From contig JALLLS010000006.1 in the NCBI GenBank assembly GCA_025094145.1, positions 186,001 through 250,000 on the forward strand: 64,000 nt of DNA, read 5' to 3'. Below, piece after piece: positions 10,635 to 20,962 of this stretch; the stretch's first letter is position 1; each line of letters begins with the position of its first letter. The stretch is from Spinellus fusiger. Taxonomy: Eukaryota; Mucoromycota; Mucoromycetes; Mucorales; Phycomycetaceae. A program made the translations under genes and the position numbers. The notes beneath the pieces are model-generated. The model saw nothing but the letters and a program-made list of their open reading frames with translations, was not told the DNA's origin and did not search any database.

Positions 10635-11650
10635 TGAACATACGATTAAAGGCATTCCTATTGACTCATTCAGTATAAGACTTACTTGACACTATCAGTG
10701 CCAATAAAGAGACCCTTGTCATTGAGTGAAAGAGAGAGAGAGAGAGAGGAGATAAAGAAGAAGAAAAGTGATGAATGACTAGATATATGAATGAAAACTG
10801 TATAAAATAAAAGAGAGTATTAGAAAGAGAGTATCAGAAAGACATTCTTTTGTAGTTGTTTTCAACATGGATTCACTTTGCTGTTAAAGAACAGAACACG
10901 CAGGTGAAAAGTAAATTATTGATTTCTGACTTGTTGATACATGCCACAAGTATTGCATTCCCGGCGTATTCATGTGGATCTTTACACTACTACTCCTTGT
11001 TTATTTTACAAGTTACAAGACGCGTTTGAATAGTAAAACAGTATTCATTGTCATTTGTACTTTGACTATGAATTCTCTATGTATTTTACTATAATAACAA
11101 TCATTGAAATATTTGTGTATGTGTGTATAAAGTGAAATGTAAATAGATGAAGAGTCTTTGTCATTTGTTTATAGTGGGATGCTGCTGCTGCTGCTGCTGC
11201 TAAATGTTCATGATCATGAAAGTGTCTATGGATAATTCTTTTTCTGATTTCGAATCATCAAGGGAAGGTGGTTTCGAGGCAAATCGACTACTATAAGAGT
11301 AAACGTGGATAGTTATACATGTATATATGAGTATGTGTATATAAAAATGGGACGTATATGTATGTATGTGTGTATGTGTGAATGTATGTGTGTGTATGTA
11401 TGTGTATTTATACTTTATGAGTGTGAGTTTTTATATATATTTGTATATGTATATCTAGATAGATAAGTAGATATATATTCATTCATTCACTTATTCATGC
11501 GTACTTAACTATATACATATATATACATATACAAATATATATAAAAACTCACACACATACATACATACATACATACATACATACATACATACATACATAC
11601 ATACATACATACATACATACATACATACATACATACATACAAAGTATCTT
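10635..11650. repeat. intergenic/3' region with GA, TATG and CATA microsatellites
   Basis: Contains (GA)n at 10731-10749, (GCT)7 at 11180-11201, a TATG/TGTA-rich tract at 11330-11420 and a perfect (CATA)n array of about 21 units at 11556-11640. The array directly follows the donor of the GATA/PHD gene's last certain exon, so it may lie in that gene's final intron. A possible last exon on the minus strand lies near 11215-11292, after the acceptor CTCTTATAG. Confidence 0.65.
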
Positions 11651-13429
11651 TCAGTGGGAATGAATAGAGTACTTACCAACTTTATCTTTTAATCGGTTGG
11701 GTTGACATGTTGTGCTGCAGTACCACGGTGTGTCTAGGAACATCTTTGACTCAATGACTGGAGATTGGCAAGATTGATGGTAGGCCCGTGAACAGCCTCC
11801 TTCACAAGACACCAGGGTATTGTTAGGGAAGGACGATGAAGAGTGACATACAAGACAGAACTCTTGAACAACAGGACATTGACGGTCCTTTATCGATTCA
11901 TTCACAAAGGCAGATAAATCAAGACGAGGCATACGACTCACTAACCCATACCCTTTGTAGTCACACCCATGTTTGCTAGGGATCATTATTATTGTCCATA
12001 CAGGGGGGGAGGGGGAAAGAATAGGGGAAAGTAGAACCAAAAGAATGAGATAATTGCACCAAGAGTCAACAATCCCCATTTCTACTGCTACCATTTTTAT
12101 TTTTATTTTTATTTTTATTTGTACTTACTTGCATAGTGTTCGTTTCCCCCATGGACCAGGCCGCCAATTCACACTCTCGGTTGTCCCACAGTATCTACAC
12201 CAATTGATGCCCAGGTGTATTAGACGATCGAATACTGTTGGCCTCTGACTTTTTCTCTTGTGCTTTGGTAGTAAGGAACTGTCCAAGGAGACTGGCAGGT
12301 GGTTATGGTGGAGAAGAAGGGTAGCGTCTGTCTTTTTGACAGGGCGTGATCGGTGATTCAACGAGTCCGACACACTGACTTTATAAACTTGCTCCTGATG
12401 ATCGCTGTCAATGGAAGAATAGCGTCTGCGCTTCAGGGATTCTGTAGGCGGAGTACAAGTGTAAGGTGGCATGCAATTTTCATCACTGCTATGTGTACTC
12501 TCATCATCGCATGCTGTTTCTGAGGGTGTTGGTAAATCACACAGCAAATGGTCAGAGGTCGTGGTAGCGTCACCAAAGTGGTCCACAAGAGCCGACCACT
12601 CTAGTTCGGGTGAGTGATCGCTCTCAAATGCATTGTCACTGTTACTCAGAGAGTTGGCATGTTCAGTTTGAAGTAGTACAGGAAGACTCTCATTATGATG
12701 GATGGGGATTGAGAGTGTAAGAGATTTCTCCTCCTCCTCCTCTTCTTCTGCTTTTTCTTCTTCTGCTTCTAAGAAGGTAGAAAAGGGAATGTCTTCCAGG
12801 CCTTCAAAGAGAGGCTCATGATCATAGAGAAGACCCGATGGAGAAGTGACAGGGGACAGGTGAGGGGTGGAGGTCCACAGCCGCTTGTTTGAAATCTTTT
12901 TGTCAGAGTCAATAATAGGAGATGCTGCAGGAAAAGGGAGAGGAGCCTGTTCTGATAAGGAATTACATATCAGTTCATGCGTAAAAGAGAATTCCTGAGA
13001 TAGAAATATATCATCTTTAAGAAGAAAGTAGGATAGAGAAGAGGCCCAAATCATAGAAGAAGAAAATAGGTTGTTTGAGAGTGATGGCAGATCGATGCTC
13101 ATGGAGAGTATCTGCATACTTCTTAGCCTGCACTCGTGACATACACCTGATCCTAACAAGTGCGGTCTCTCAAGCACGTCTCCGCTCCAAGTCTCCTCTA
13201 GCAAACTATAGGAAGACAGGTGATTCTCAAGAGAACGACATCCTTTGCAACTAAATGGCAGCACATTTGGCTGAAGGAACTCATGTGTCAATAGATTTGG
13301 CAGTGGTGAGAGGGATTCTAGTAGGCATTTATCAGAGACTGAAAGGACAACAGACTGTGTAGCCCTCCAACAGGATGAAGATTTCATGACGACAGATGAG
13401 AATATGGGCTTGGAGAAGAGAAGAAACAA
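11651..13429 (-). CDS. GATA-like zinc finger plus PHD finger protein
   Basis: Probable nuclear chromatin or transcription regulator. The long first exon (12132-13429) has two CxxC pairs (CKGC and CHEC, near residues 63 and 105), an acidic Ser/Thr-rich middle (EEEKAEEEEEEEKS), an LKRRRYSS basic patch, and then WCRYCGTTESVNWRPGPWGK at its end. The AA/C junction continues it to LCNKHGCDYKGYG. The finger is therefore CX2C-X18-CX4C, longer in the last knuckle than a canonical GATA finger (LCNACG). The second exon adds a PHD finger: FCLVCHSS, CEGGC, YHQSC, WYCSTTC. A GTAAGT donor follows RLKDKVG near 11670, so the true C-terminus lies further down and is unresolved. Start is the first ATG at 13429; a later Met (VVMKSSS) is possible. 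Specific orthology not assigned. Confidence 0.75.
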
Positions 13430-14385
13430 AACCCTTCCACTCTGTTAGCATAATAAGTCCATAAGTACCCCAAAAGGGGATGACCAATAAATGCAAAAAG
13501 AAAGTTGTTTTATTTGCTCATGACTTTCTTTTTATACTTTTATTTCATAGTGGAGTCACACTCTATGCAATTGCAATCTATGAAAGCAGGCAAGAGTATG
13601 TCCTTTATATAGACATGGACTAGGCAGTGTGCTATCTTCTGCATAACAAGATCAAATAAGATACACTTTATTAATTTATTAGATAGTTTGTTTGTATTAT
13701 GGTCTTCTATCGGCCAGTAAACCAAAGGCTCGAGTGATACATGGGGAGAAGGAAGGATAAACCAATAGGCTTATTCTTCTTGGTTCTAGTAGTATCTTGC
13801 TAAATAGATGATATTTAGTTTATAGAAAATAGATAGAAATACAATAAGAAAGAAAGAAAGAGTCTTTAGTAGTATTGAATAAGTATCAGCTACTATTCAA
13901 CTTGTATGCTATCTTTTATATTTTTATTCTACTCTAATTGTTACTACAAATAAAAGAGTTTTACAATTAAAAAAAAAGAAACATACACATTCTAATGCAG
14001 TCTATTACACTTTCATACTATAAAAGATATATCCATTACATTCAAATACACTGCATCTTATTATAAATACCTCATCACAGACATCATTTTGTAGATGTTT
14101 TCTTTTTTATATACGATTTACTAATTGTTAGTTTCTCGTTCTTTTAATAAATAAATAATGTATAAATAAATGTGGCTGTAGTGGACTGCTGATAGACTGA
14201 AGAAAGTCATTTCTTAACTTTATTATTACTTATAATAACATTATCAGTGATATCATTACTAATATTGCTATCATCATCCCTCATCTTTTCTTATTATGCC
14301 AGACAGCAGCAGGACTGTGATTCTAATTTCTTGGCTGATTTATTTACTTACTATTTTTCTTTTCTTTTTTCTTTTTCTTTTTTTT
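13430..14385. other. AT-rich gap, no gene recognised
   Basis: About 950 bases with AAAG and ATAAATA simple sequence and short ORFs only. It contains the promoter side of the GATA/PHD gene and the 3' flank of the WKF gene. Confidence 0.5.
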
Positions 14386-15669
14386 TTACAATAACACTTG
14401 TACAATTGTTTTGGCTCTCTTTGCCTTAGGGTCTTGTGCCTCTATCTCTTGGCCAGAGACTGCTACTTGTGTGGTTGCTCTTGCTAATAACTTTTCAGCA
14501 TCGAAATCATCCTCTTCTCCATTATTGGCATCAGCAGAAGTGTCCTGATGTGTGTCCAAATAGCCTGTAAGAGTATGGGCTATACCTGTGGATGCCTGAC
14601 AGATCTTTTGTGCTTCTACTAATAAATTCTACATCCAACACACTATTGAGTTGGTGTGCCTGATGGACTAGTCTACAATGCTATTCTTTACCTTTCGTGC
14701 CATGCCTTGCATATCTTTGATGTAATTTACAACAAGATCAAAGTCCTTGTCTTCAATCTATCATCAGTCTATAAATATCCTGCATACTGCTGCTGCTGCT
14801 GCTATCATTACTACTACTATCATTATTGCTATTGCTATTGCTATTACTATCATTATTGCTACTACTACTACTACCAATACTCCATACTCCTACCTCTTCT
14901 GTGTCATAAAGATGCTGTAACAGCCAGATTTGTTGTACTTTACGGAACTTCCATGATGCACGGTCTGTTGAAAAGAGGTGGAGATAGGCAAGTGCTTCTA
15001 CAATCATCCCATCCCACAAATAAATACACTAGCCCCTGTAGACCATAATAATAATAATAAATCAATACTCCTACCTTCTTTCTTTCCTAATTTTTCTGTC
15101 TCATCTTTCTTTTCTGTTTTTGGAGTGTCTGCCTTTAATTTTCTTTCTGCTCTGGGTTTTTTAACTTTAGTTTTTTTCTGTGCCTCGACAGATGCCTGCA
15201 TTTCTTCTAAGGATTCGTCTATTTTACGTTTCTTTGCTGCTGCTTCTTCTTTTGATACTGGTTTACGCTTCTTTTCTACTGAAACTTCCTTTTGTGGGGC
15301 AGGGATAACCACACTATTGCCTTCTTCATCAAATGTGGTGTGAACAGTAGGCGCACTGTTCTTTAAAAGAGCATCTTTGGCTGCCTTTTTAGCTGTCATT
15401 GACTGTAATAGGGCCTCTGCTGGTGTCAAACGCTTCTTGGCAGCTACAGGAGCATGGGCTATTTTCTTTGGACCTGCTTTAGTGACTTTTTCCTCGGAGT
15501 CGCCTTCTATAGTGATAGTTTGAGGTGTCTTTTTTGGTCTAGCTGTAGGCTTGCTGGTTGTAGGCTTGTGCTTATCAGAAGAATCTGATGTTGCCCTGGT
15601 GATGTTCTTTACTGGACCTTTATCAGCCATGTCTGGCTTTGCTTTAGTGATGTTCTTTACTGGACTCAT
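14386..15669 (-). CDS. WKF-domain protein (C7orf50-like), probably nucleolar
   Basis: Lysine-rich protein ending in a WKF domain, a family of poorly known eukaryotic proteins that includes human C7orf50. The N-terminal ~205 residues are basic and repetitive (SPVKNITKAKP, GPVKNITRA, AAAKKRKIDES, EKKRKPVSK), suggesting nuclear/nucleolar location. The domain starts in the next exon with EALAYLHLFSTDRASWKFRK, continues VQQIWLLQHLYDTEE, then EDKDFDLVVNYIKDMQGMAR. The last exon (about 14386-14627) is acidic: DTSADANNGEEDDFDAEKLL, ending TIVQVLL at TAA 14386. There are about four exons, and the intron after DTEE contains a (GCT)n/(ATT)n microsatellite. The domain call is confident; function is inferred only from composition. 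Confidence 0.8.
14786..14877. repeat. trinucleotide/hexanucleotide repeats inside a WKF-gene intron
   Basis: (CTG)n followed by interspersed ATTACT and TATTGC units. It reads as poly-Ser/Asn or poly-Tyr in shadow ORFs, which should be ignored. Confidence 0.75.
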
Positions 15670-16079
15670 GGCAGCTGTGGATGATCAGATCAAGATGAGC
15701 AAGTAAAATAAATAATTTTCTTGTTGTGTCTGCTATTCAAAATCTCCGCTCCTCCTCCTCCCAAAGAGAAGAGTGGGTGTATCCTATTTTGTGGGGCCAT
15801 ATACCTTTATTTCATATCAAATCACTGCCAACCCATAATGGAAGGAGAGGAGAGACATTCTTCTATTTCAAATAGCATGTCTTGCTACAGACAAAGTATA
15901 TATTGCTTTATTAAGGTCCATGGGAGTTTCTGTAGCTGTCTACTTGAGTGACTGTTATTGTTGTTATTCTATTACAAGAGCTATAGAAAGAAAAGAAGTC
16001 TCTCGTGTAGGGAGTCCCATAAGTGGATAGAAGAGAGAAGGAGAAAGAGAAAGAGAAAGAGAAAGAGAGTGAAATCCGC

Positions 16080-16345
16080 TCAGTGGAGGCGAGTCTTTAT
16101 GTTTGCTTCATTTGTCAAGGGCTGTTTCTAATAGACAAGCCAGTCGCTGCTCCTATGTACCATGCACATGAGGCCACAATTGTTCAGTACCAGAGCCCAC
16201 CACAGCCCTTGTCACTACCGCAGCTAGCCAGCCAGCCACCACCTACCATGGCCTTCACCTTGGATATTTCTACTATATACAATGAGGCAGCACCTCCTGC
16301 CAAAGCACCCAGTGATATTCCTATAGCTTGACTCAGTTTTGTCAT
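16080..16345 (-). CDS. candidate 44-aa hydrophobic protein
   Basis: Not recognised. Exon 1 (16259-16345) reads MTKLSQAIGISLGALAGGAA then SLYIVEISK. A GTGAAG donor and a CTATTAG acceptor join it in phase to exon 2 (16080-16127), KQPLTNEANIKTRLH and a stop. The result is one glycine-rich transmembrane-type helix with a short polar tail, like many small mitochondrial inner-membrane proteins. An upstream in-frame Met at 16408 would add a signal-like MLVRLLKQVTVLFCVSTSVH. It is divergent to PSMG3, only about 145 bases apart. It could be a chance open frame; composition and clean splice phase are the only support. Confidence 0.4.
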
Positions 16346-16490
16346 GGCATGAACAGATGTAGAAACACAAAAGAGAACTGTGACTTGTTTTAACAGGCGA
16401 ACAAGCACCTTCCAACCTGCACACTTGTTCCTTTTCTCTCCTTCCTTCTATAGAGATACAGAGATACAAGACGAGTGCCTGTTTTCCTTA
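16346..16490. promoter_or_regulatory. possible shared divergent promoter
   Basis: The 145 bases between the candidate small minus-strand gene and plus-strand PSMG3 must hold the PSMG3 promoter and 5' UTR, and both promoters if the small gene is real. No specific element was identified. Confidence 0.3.
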
Positions 16491-16965
16491 ATGTCAAACC
16501 AAGAGAGTGAATTTCCTCTTGTCAACAAACAGGCCGCCTGTACTGTCCTAGGCCACCACACCGAGGTTCTATTGACAGGGTACAGAGACAAGATATTTAT
16601 TGTTATTACACAGTATGGTAAAATAGGGAGTTTGGTAAGCCAACCACAGCCCCTCCCCTCTACAAACACACTGACTGCAGCATAATTAGATTCAAACAAC
16701 ATTTGATATTGCTCCTCATTTGGCAAGCAATCCTGCTGCTGTTCCTACTACAAGTCGTGTCCTATTGGGAGAATCCATGGGCACACAGTATGAACTCTAC
16801 AGTCTGTATGCCACGTCGATTGCCCAGGCAGTGGCTGCCATGAACCCCCATGAAAAACGCAGTCTCTTATTGGGCATTGCCCTTAAACCCACAGACAGCA
16901 TGCAAGAACAAAAACAAGTGTTCCATTGTGTGATAGATCTTGTTATGGCACATACTGTGTGGTGA
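16491..16965 (+). CDS. PSMG3: proteasome assembly chaperone 3 (PSMG3-like), 139 aa
   Basis: Chaperone that, with its partner PSMG4, helps build the 20S proteasome alpha ring in the cytosol. Exon 1 (16491-16634) reads MSNQESEFPLVNKQAACTVL, then HHTEVLLTGYRDKIFIVITQ and YGKIGSL. Exon 2 (16690-16965) continues in phase 0 with IQTTFDIAPHLASNPAAVPT and TSRVLLGE, and ends with a TGA at 16963-16965. The pattern of a short N-terminal strand, ITQYGKIGSL and a VLLGE strand after a variable loop matches human PSMG3, as does the length. The splice junction was chosen because it restores the family alignment; reading through the donor gives a shorter nonsense tail. Confidence 0.78.
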
Positions 16966-17056
16966 AGTCTACAAGAAAGTCTATTTTATTTTATATAAAT
17001 GCATATATAACTTATACATATATAACTATATAAATGCATCTATGCTTAAAAGTGCA

Positions 17057-19297
17057 TTACTCCAAATCCCCCATCACAATTCTATCAAACTCTTTTCTAT
17101 CCATTTTACCACGCTTGACTTTCTTAGCCATACGTTCTTCAGCAGCCAATTCCTCCCAATCATCCTCATCGTCTTGTTCTTTTCCATTCTGCTGATCATT
17201 GGCTTCTTGCAAAGAACGCTTAAGGAATTCTCTCTTGCGTTCTTTCTTGAGCTTTCGATTGTTCTTCCTGTCTTTTGCCTCTTGGTGTTCTGACCAAGCA
17301 CCCGATCTAATGTTTCATTATGAGATCCACAGTCCATGGACTTCCTCTGCTGATGGCTTACCGAGTGGGTTTGCGTGCTCTAGCTTTGGCTTGGGCCTCT
17401 GCTCTTGCTGTAGCACTGGCCTTGTAGGCTTCCATTTCACGCACTCGCTTCTCTTCTTTTTGTTTGTCCACATAGCGATAATTGTCCCACTAAGCAAATA
17501 TCAATCCACTATTCTACTCATCCACCATTCTACCCGCGTTTGAACTATAGCTTACATCCAGCTCCTGCTCCAGTAACTGTATTTCCTTCTTCTCTTTGAG
17601 TTCTGGCATCTTGGGTAGCTTCAGCAGACCAAACCCATTAGCAAACCCAACAAGATCTGCCTCTTGAAGACGAAAGATATAACTGGCCTCATGCTTGGAG
17701 TAGGCACGCACCCAAGAGACAAAGGCCTTGATAGCACGGTCATGCAAGTCTCTATCCGAAAGAACAGTGGTACGTATGGACTGAACAAGGACTTGAACAG
17801 AAGGATCTTGGACTAATGTACTTGTTTGCTTCTCATCACCATGAACACTGTTATCTATGTGTTGGCCATTCTCCAGACAGTAAGGTCTTCTCTCCAGTGG
17901 AACTTTACGCAACTTCAGAAAGTCCACATACACTTCCTCTCTGCCTCTCACCAATAAAACAGTGGCTTTTCCTTTTCTTCCAGCCCGTGCTGCACGTCCT
18001 GCTCTGTGTGTAAATGCCTTTGGATCTTGGGGAGGATCCACCTGAATGACATAATCCACCTGAGGAATGTCCAGTCCACGAGAAGCTACATCTGTACACA
18101 TAAGAATAGCAGGTACAGAAGGTGCTAGTTGTGTGAATGAAGTGTAGGTGGCTGTACGTTTCTTGGGATCCATCTGCCCGTGCAGAGAATGAAGAGAAAA
18201 GGAGGCGAGTGTGCCCATCTTGGAGAGCACCTTGTAAAAGTAATCTACACAGGCACAGGTGGCAAAATACACAATGAACTTGCGAGCTCCCTCTGTGGCC
18301 TCTGCTTCTGCCTGTAGAATACGGATCATCTGTGCCAGTTTCTGATCTGGCTCACACACAACATAGTCAATTTCGAGTGTGGCGGGTGTACGCTGAACAA
18401 TGCCCTTGTTGTTGATTCCTTGAACCTTTACAACAATACGCACAGGATTACGAAGACCTGCTCTGACAAGTTCTGATAATCCGTCTGTCATTGTTGCCGA
18501 GAATAATCCAGTACGGCGTTGTTTAGGGAGTTGGGCAATGATCGTATTGAGTTGATGTGTAAATCCCATGTCTAATAACCTATCTGCTTCATCCATAACA
18601 AGGATTTCGAATTCCTTGGTGTTGACTAGCTTTGATGTCTTGGCAAGGAGTTCTTCCAGACGGCCTGGGGTACCAATGAGAATACGCGGTGTGTCTTTTT
18701 TGAATTGAACAATGTCTTGGTGCAGAGAAGTAGATCCACCAATGTACAGGCCCAGACGGATTTGGTCCTGTAATGGATGGTCCCTAACAAACAGATCAAA
18801 CACAGTGTGGATTTGCTGTGCTAATTCACTGTCCAAGGGTAAGTTGACTGCAGTAAGAAAAGGGAGTTACCGTGTAGGAGTAATGACGATAGCGCCTATT
18901 TCATGGTGTTTAAGAGGCTCTTCTCTTCCAAGAAGTTTCTCGAGAATAGGAATAACAAAAGCCAGTGTCTTTCCAGAACCCGTCACAGCCTAAACAAACA
19001 AACAAACAAACAAACAAGAATAAGAAAAGGTTGGACTATACCAGAAGAGTGTAAACTTACTTCTACAACAACATCCTTGTTCTTCAAAAACAGTGGAATA
19101 GCAGCTGCTTGGACGGGTGTCATTTGGTCAAACCCCATAGTATTCAATACATCTAAGCTATCGACATCTGTGTTAATACAATACTATAGTCTTGGAGTAC
19201 TGAAAATAGAATAAAATAAAATAAAAAAGGCGTACATTTCTTCACTAAGCTGAGGCTCTAATGAGTTCCAGGCTCCGGCATGGTTGGTGTCTGTCAT
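17057..19297 (-). CDS. SPB4: DEAD-box RNA helicase Spb4 (DDX55)
   Basis: ATP-dependent RNA helicase for 60S ribosomal subunit (27S pre-rRNA) maturation in the nucleolus. It starts [20 protein letters not shown], the typical Spb4 opening. The Q-motif follows ([20 protein letters not shown]), then [11 protein letters not shown] (motif I), TPTRELAQQ (Ia), TPGRLEELL (Ib), [12 protein letters not shown] (II), LFSATMT (III), [17 protein letters not shown] (IV), [16 protein letters not shown] (V) and [13 protein letters not shown] (VI). The C-terminal extension is basic and ends [10 protein letters not shown] at 17057, as in DDX55. There are about six introns; the GTAAGT-type donors and family motifs agree. 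All catalytic motifs are intact. Confidence 0.95.
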
Positions 19298-19499
19298 GAG
19301 AGAAAGTCCAAGGTCATGTTCACTCATGAATATTTTAATTTATGACATGAGTCTTTCTCCCAAGCCACTTGTTCTTGTTTCGGAGTCAAGTACGTTTATG
19401 CCGATATCCAAGGCTACTATAGAAGAGGGAAAGAGTGAAAAGAAACATTTTCTGTCTCTTGGACAGTATAAAAAGCAGTCCTTCTTATGTCCACTCCAT

Positions 19500-19662
19500 A
19501 TGTATTAATATCTATCTATCTGTCTATCTATCTATATATCTATATATCTATATATCTATATATCTATATATTTATTCTATTCTATTCTATTCTATTCTAT
19601 TCTATTCTATTCTATTCTATTCTATTCTATTCTATTCTATTCCATTCTATTCTATTCTATAG
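19500..19662. repeat. compound microsatellite (TATC)n-(TATATC)n-(TTCTA)n
   Basis: Tandem tetra-, hexa- and pentanucleotide arrays in succession between SPB4 and SYM1. The (TTCTA)n part at about 19571-19658 has around 17 near-perfect units with one TTCCA variant. Long ORFs across it (poly-ILFYS) are artefacts. Confidence 0.9.
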
Positions 19663-19881
19663 AGTAGAGAGTGTTTCTTTTTTATTTTTAAAATAATCAT
19701 AATAAAATAGATGAACAGAACAGCAGAGGAAAAAGGGAAAGGTTCCTATAAAGAGAGAGTGAAATACTATAAAAAGCAATCTACATAACCAGTCACACTT
19801 TGCCTCTTCCTCCACTTTAATGAGCTTCTTTAGGCACACAAACGTTACTCTTTTCTACTCTCTTTCTCTTTTTGTTTTTAT

Positions 19882-20758
19882 ATGATGTTTTCTTGGTACA
19901 ATCGTATTTTGGCCAAGCGCCCTATTCTTGTCCAGAGTGCCTTTACAGGTAATAGTGATAGAGTGTTGATTATTTACTTATGGCATGTGAATATGATAGC
20001 ACTTCTTTTTGGTGCAGGTAGTGTGCAGACAATTCTCCTTTCTCTTCTCTCTTTGTGTCTTGACGGGATGGTGACTATATCCATAGACTAGGGGATACTA
20101 TTGCACAACACATGGTGGAGAATAAGGGATATCAAGGCCATGATTATGAGAGAACTATCCGTATGGTTGGATTTGGTGGTCTAGTAGCAGGTCCTATTCT
20201 CAGTCATTGGTACCGTTTTGTTGAATTTAAAGTCAAGGCATCCACGCCTTTCAAAGGTAAAGAAGAAGCGGTGCTGAGTGTCTAGTATTAATATTTATAT
20301 TTACAAGAACTGGCCATTAAAGTGGCTATGGATCAGTTTCTATTTGCTCCAGTATTTATTGGTGGTAAGTGATGTCTACCTCACATCTGCTTATAATTAT
20401 GCTTATAATTATGCTTATGCTTATGATTACGCTTATGCTTATGCCTATTTTCTAGTGTTCTTCTCTGCTCAGGGTGTGTTTGAGGGCAAGTCCTTCGAAG
20501 AAATCAAGCAAAAACTACACATGGGCTATACAACAGCCTTGTTCAACAATTACAAGGTATCTACAGGTGTCCTGTGCTTTTGTGGGTTACTTACACATGA
20601 ATGAATTGTTATAGCTTTGGCCTACTGTCCAACTCTTTAACTTTTATTTTGTCCCTTTGAATCATCGTCTTATGGTGACTAATCTTGTTGCTTTGGGATG
20701 GAATGCGTATCTTTCTACTGTGAACCAACAGACATTGGTGGAAAGTATAAAAGTATAG
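19882..20758 (+). CDS. SYM1: Mpv17/PMP22-family membrane protein (Sym1)
   Basis: Four-helix inner mitochondrial membrane protein of the Mpv17/PMP22 family; yeast Sym1 and human MPV17 are linked to metabolite handling and mtDNA maintenance. Exon 1 reads [20 protein letters not shown] and ends FTG. A tiny 22-base exon (about 19999-20020) gives ALLFGA. The next exon gives [20 protein letters not shown], then [20 protein letters not shown]. Later exons give [31 protein letters not shown], and [20 protein letters not shown] with the family ending NAYLSTVNQ. Splicing the tiny exon creates the family motif TGALLFGAGDTIAQ; skipping it does not. Stop TAG at 20756-20758. A hexanucleotide repeat lies in one intron. 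Confidence 0.88.
20392..20450. repeat. (TTATGC)n hexanucleotide repeat in a SYM1 intron
   Basis: About nine imperfect units alternating TTATGC with ATAATT and GATTACGC, immediately before an exon. It is non-coding. Confidence 0.75.
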
Positions 20759-20962
20759 AAATATATTCATCTTCACTAAGCATATCTTAATGTATTTCAC
20801 AGTCGTAATATGAACACCTTTATTTCCATTTTTTCCATCTTTCTCTTGTGGGTGGTGGTGAGGGAAGAGGGGGGAAATGTATAAAGTGTATAAAATATAT
20901 AAAATGTAGTGTTATTACAAGATAGTTTGTGTTGATTGTCTCATATCATCCTTTATGCAGTT

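Noticed and set aside
19435..19696. Long ORFs rich in Ile/Leu/Phe/Tyr/Ser
   Set aside because: They translate the (TATC)/(TTCTA) microsatellites and have no other support.
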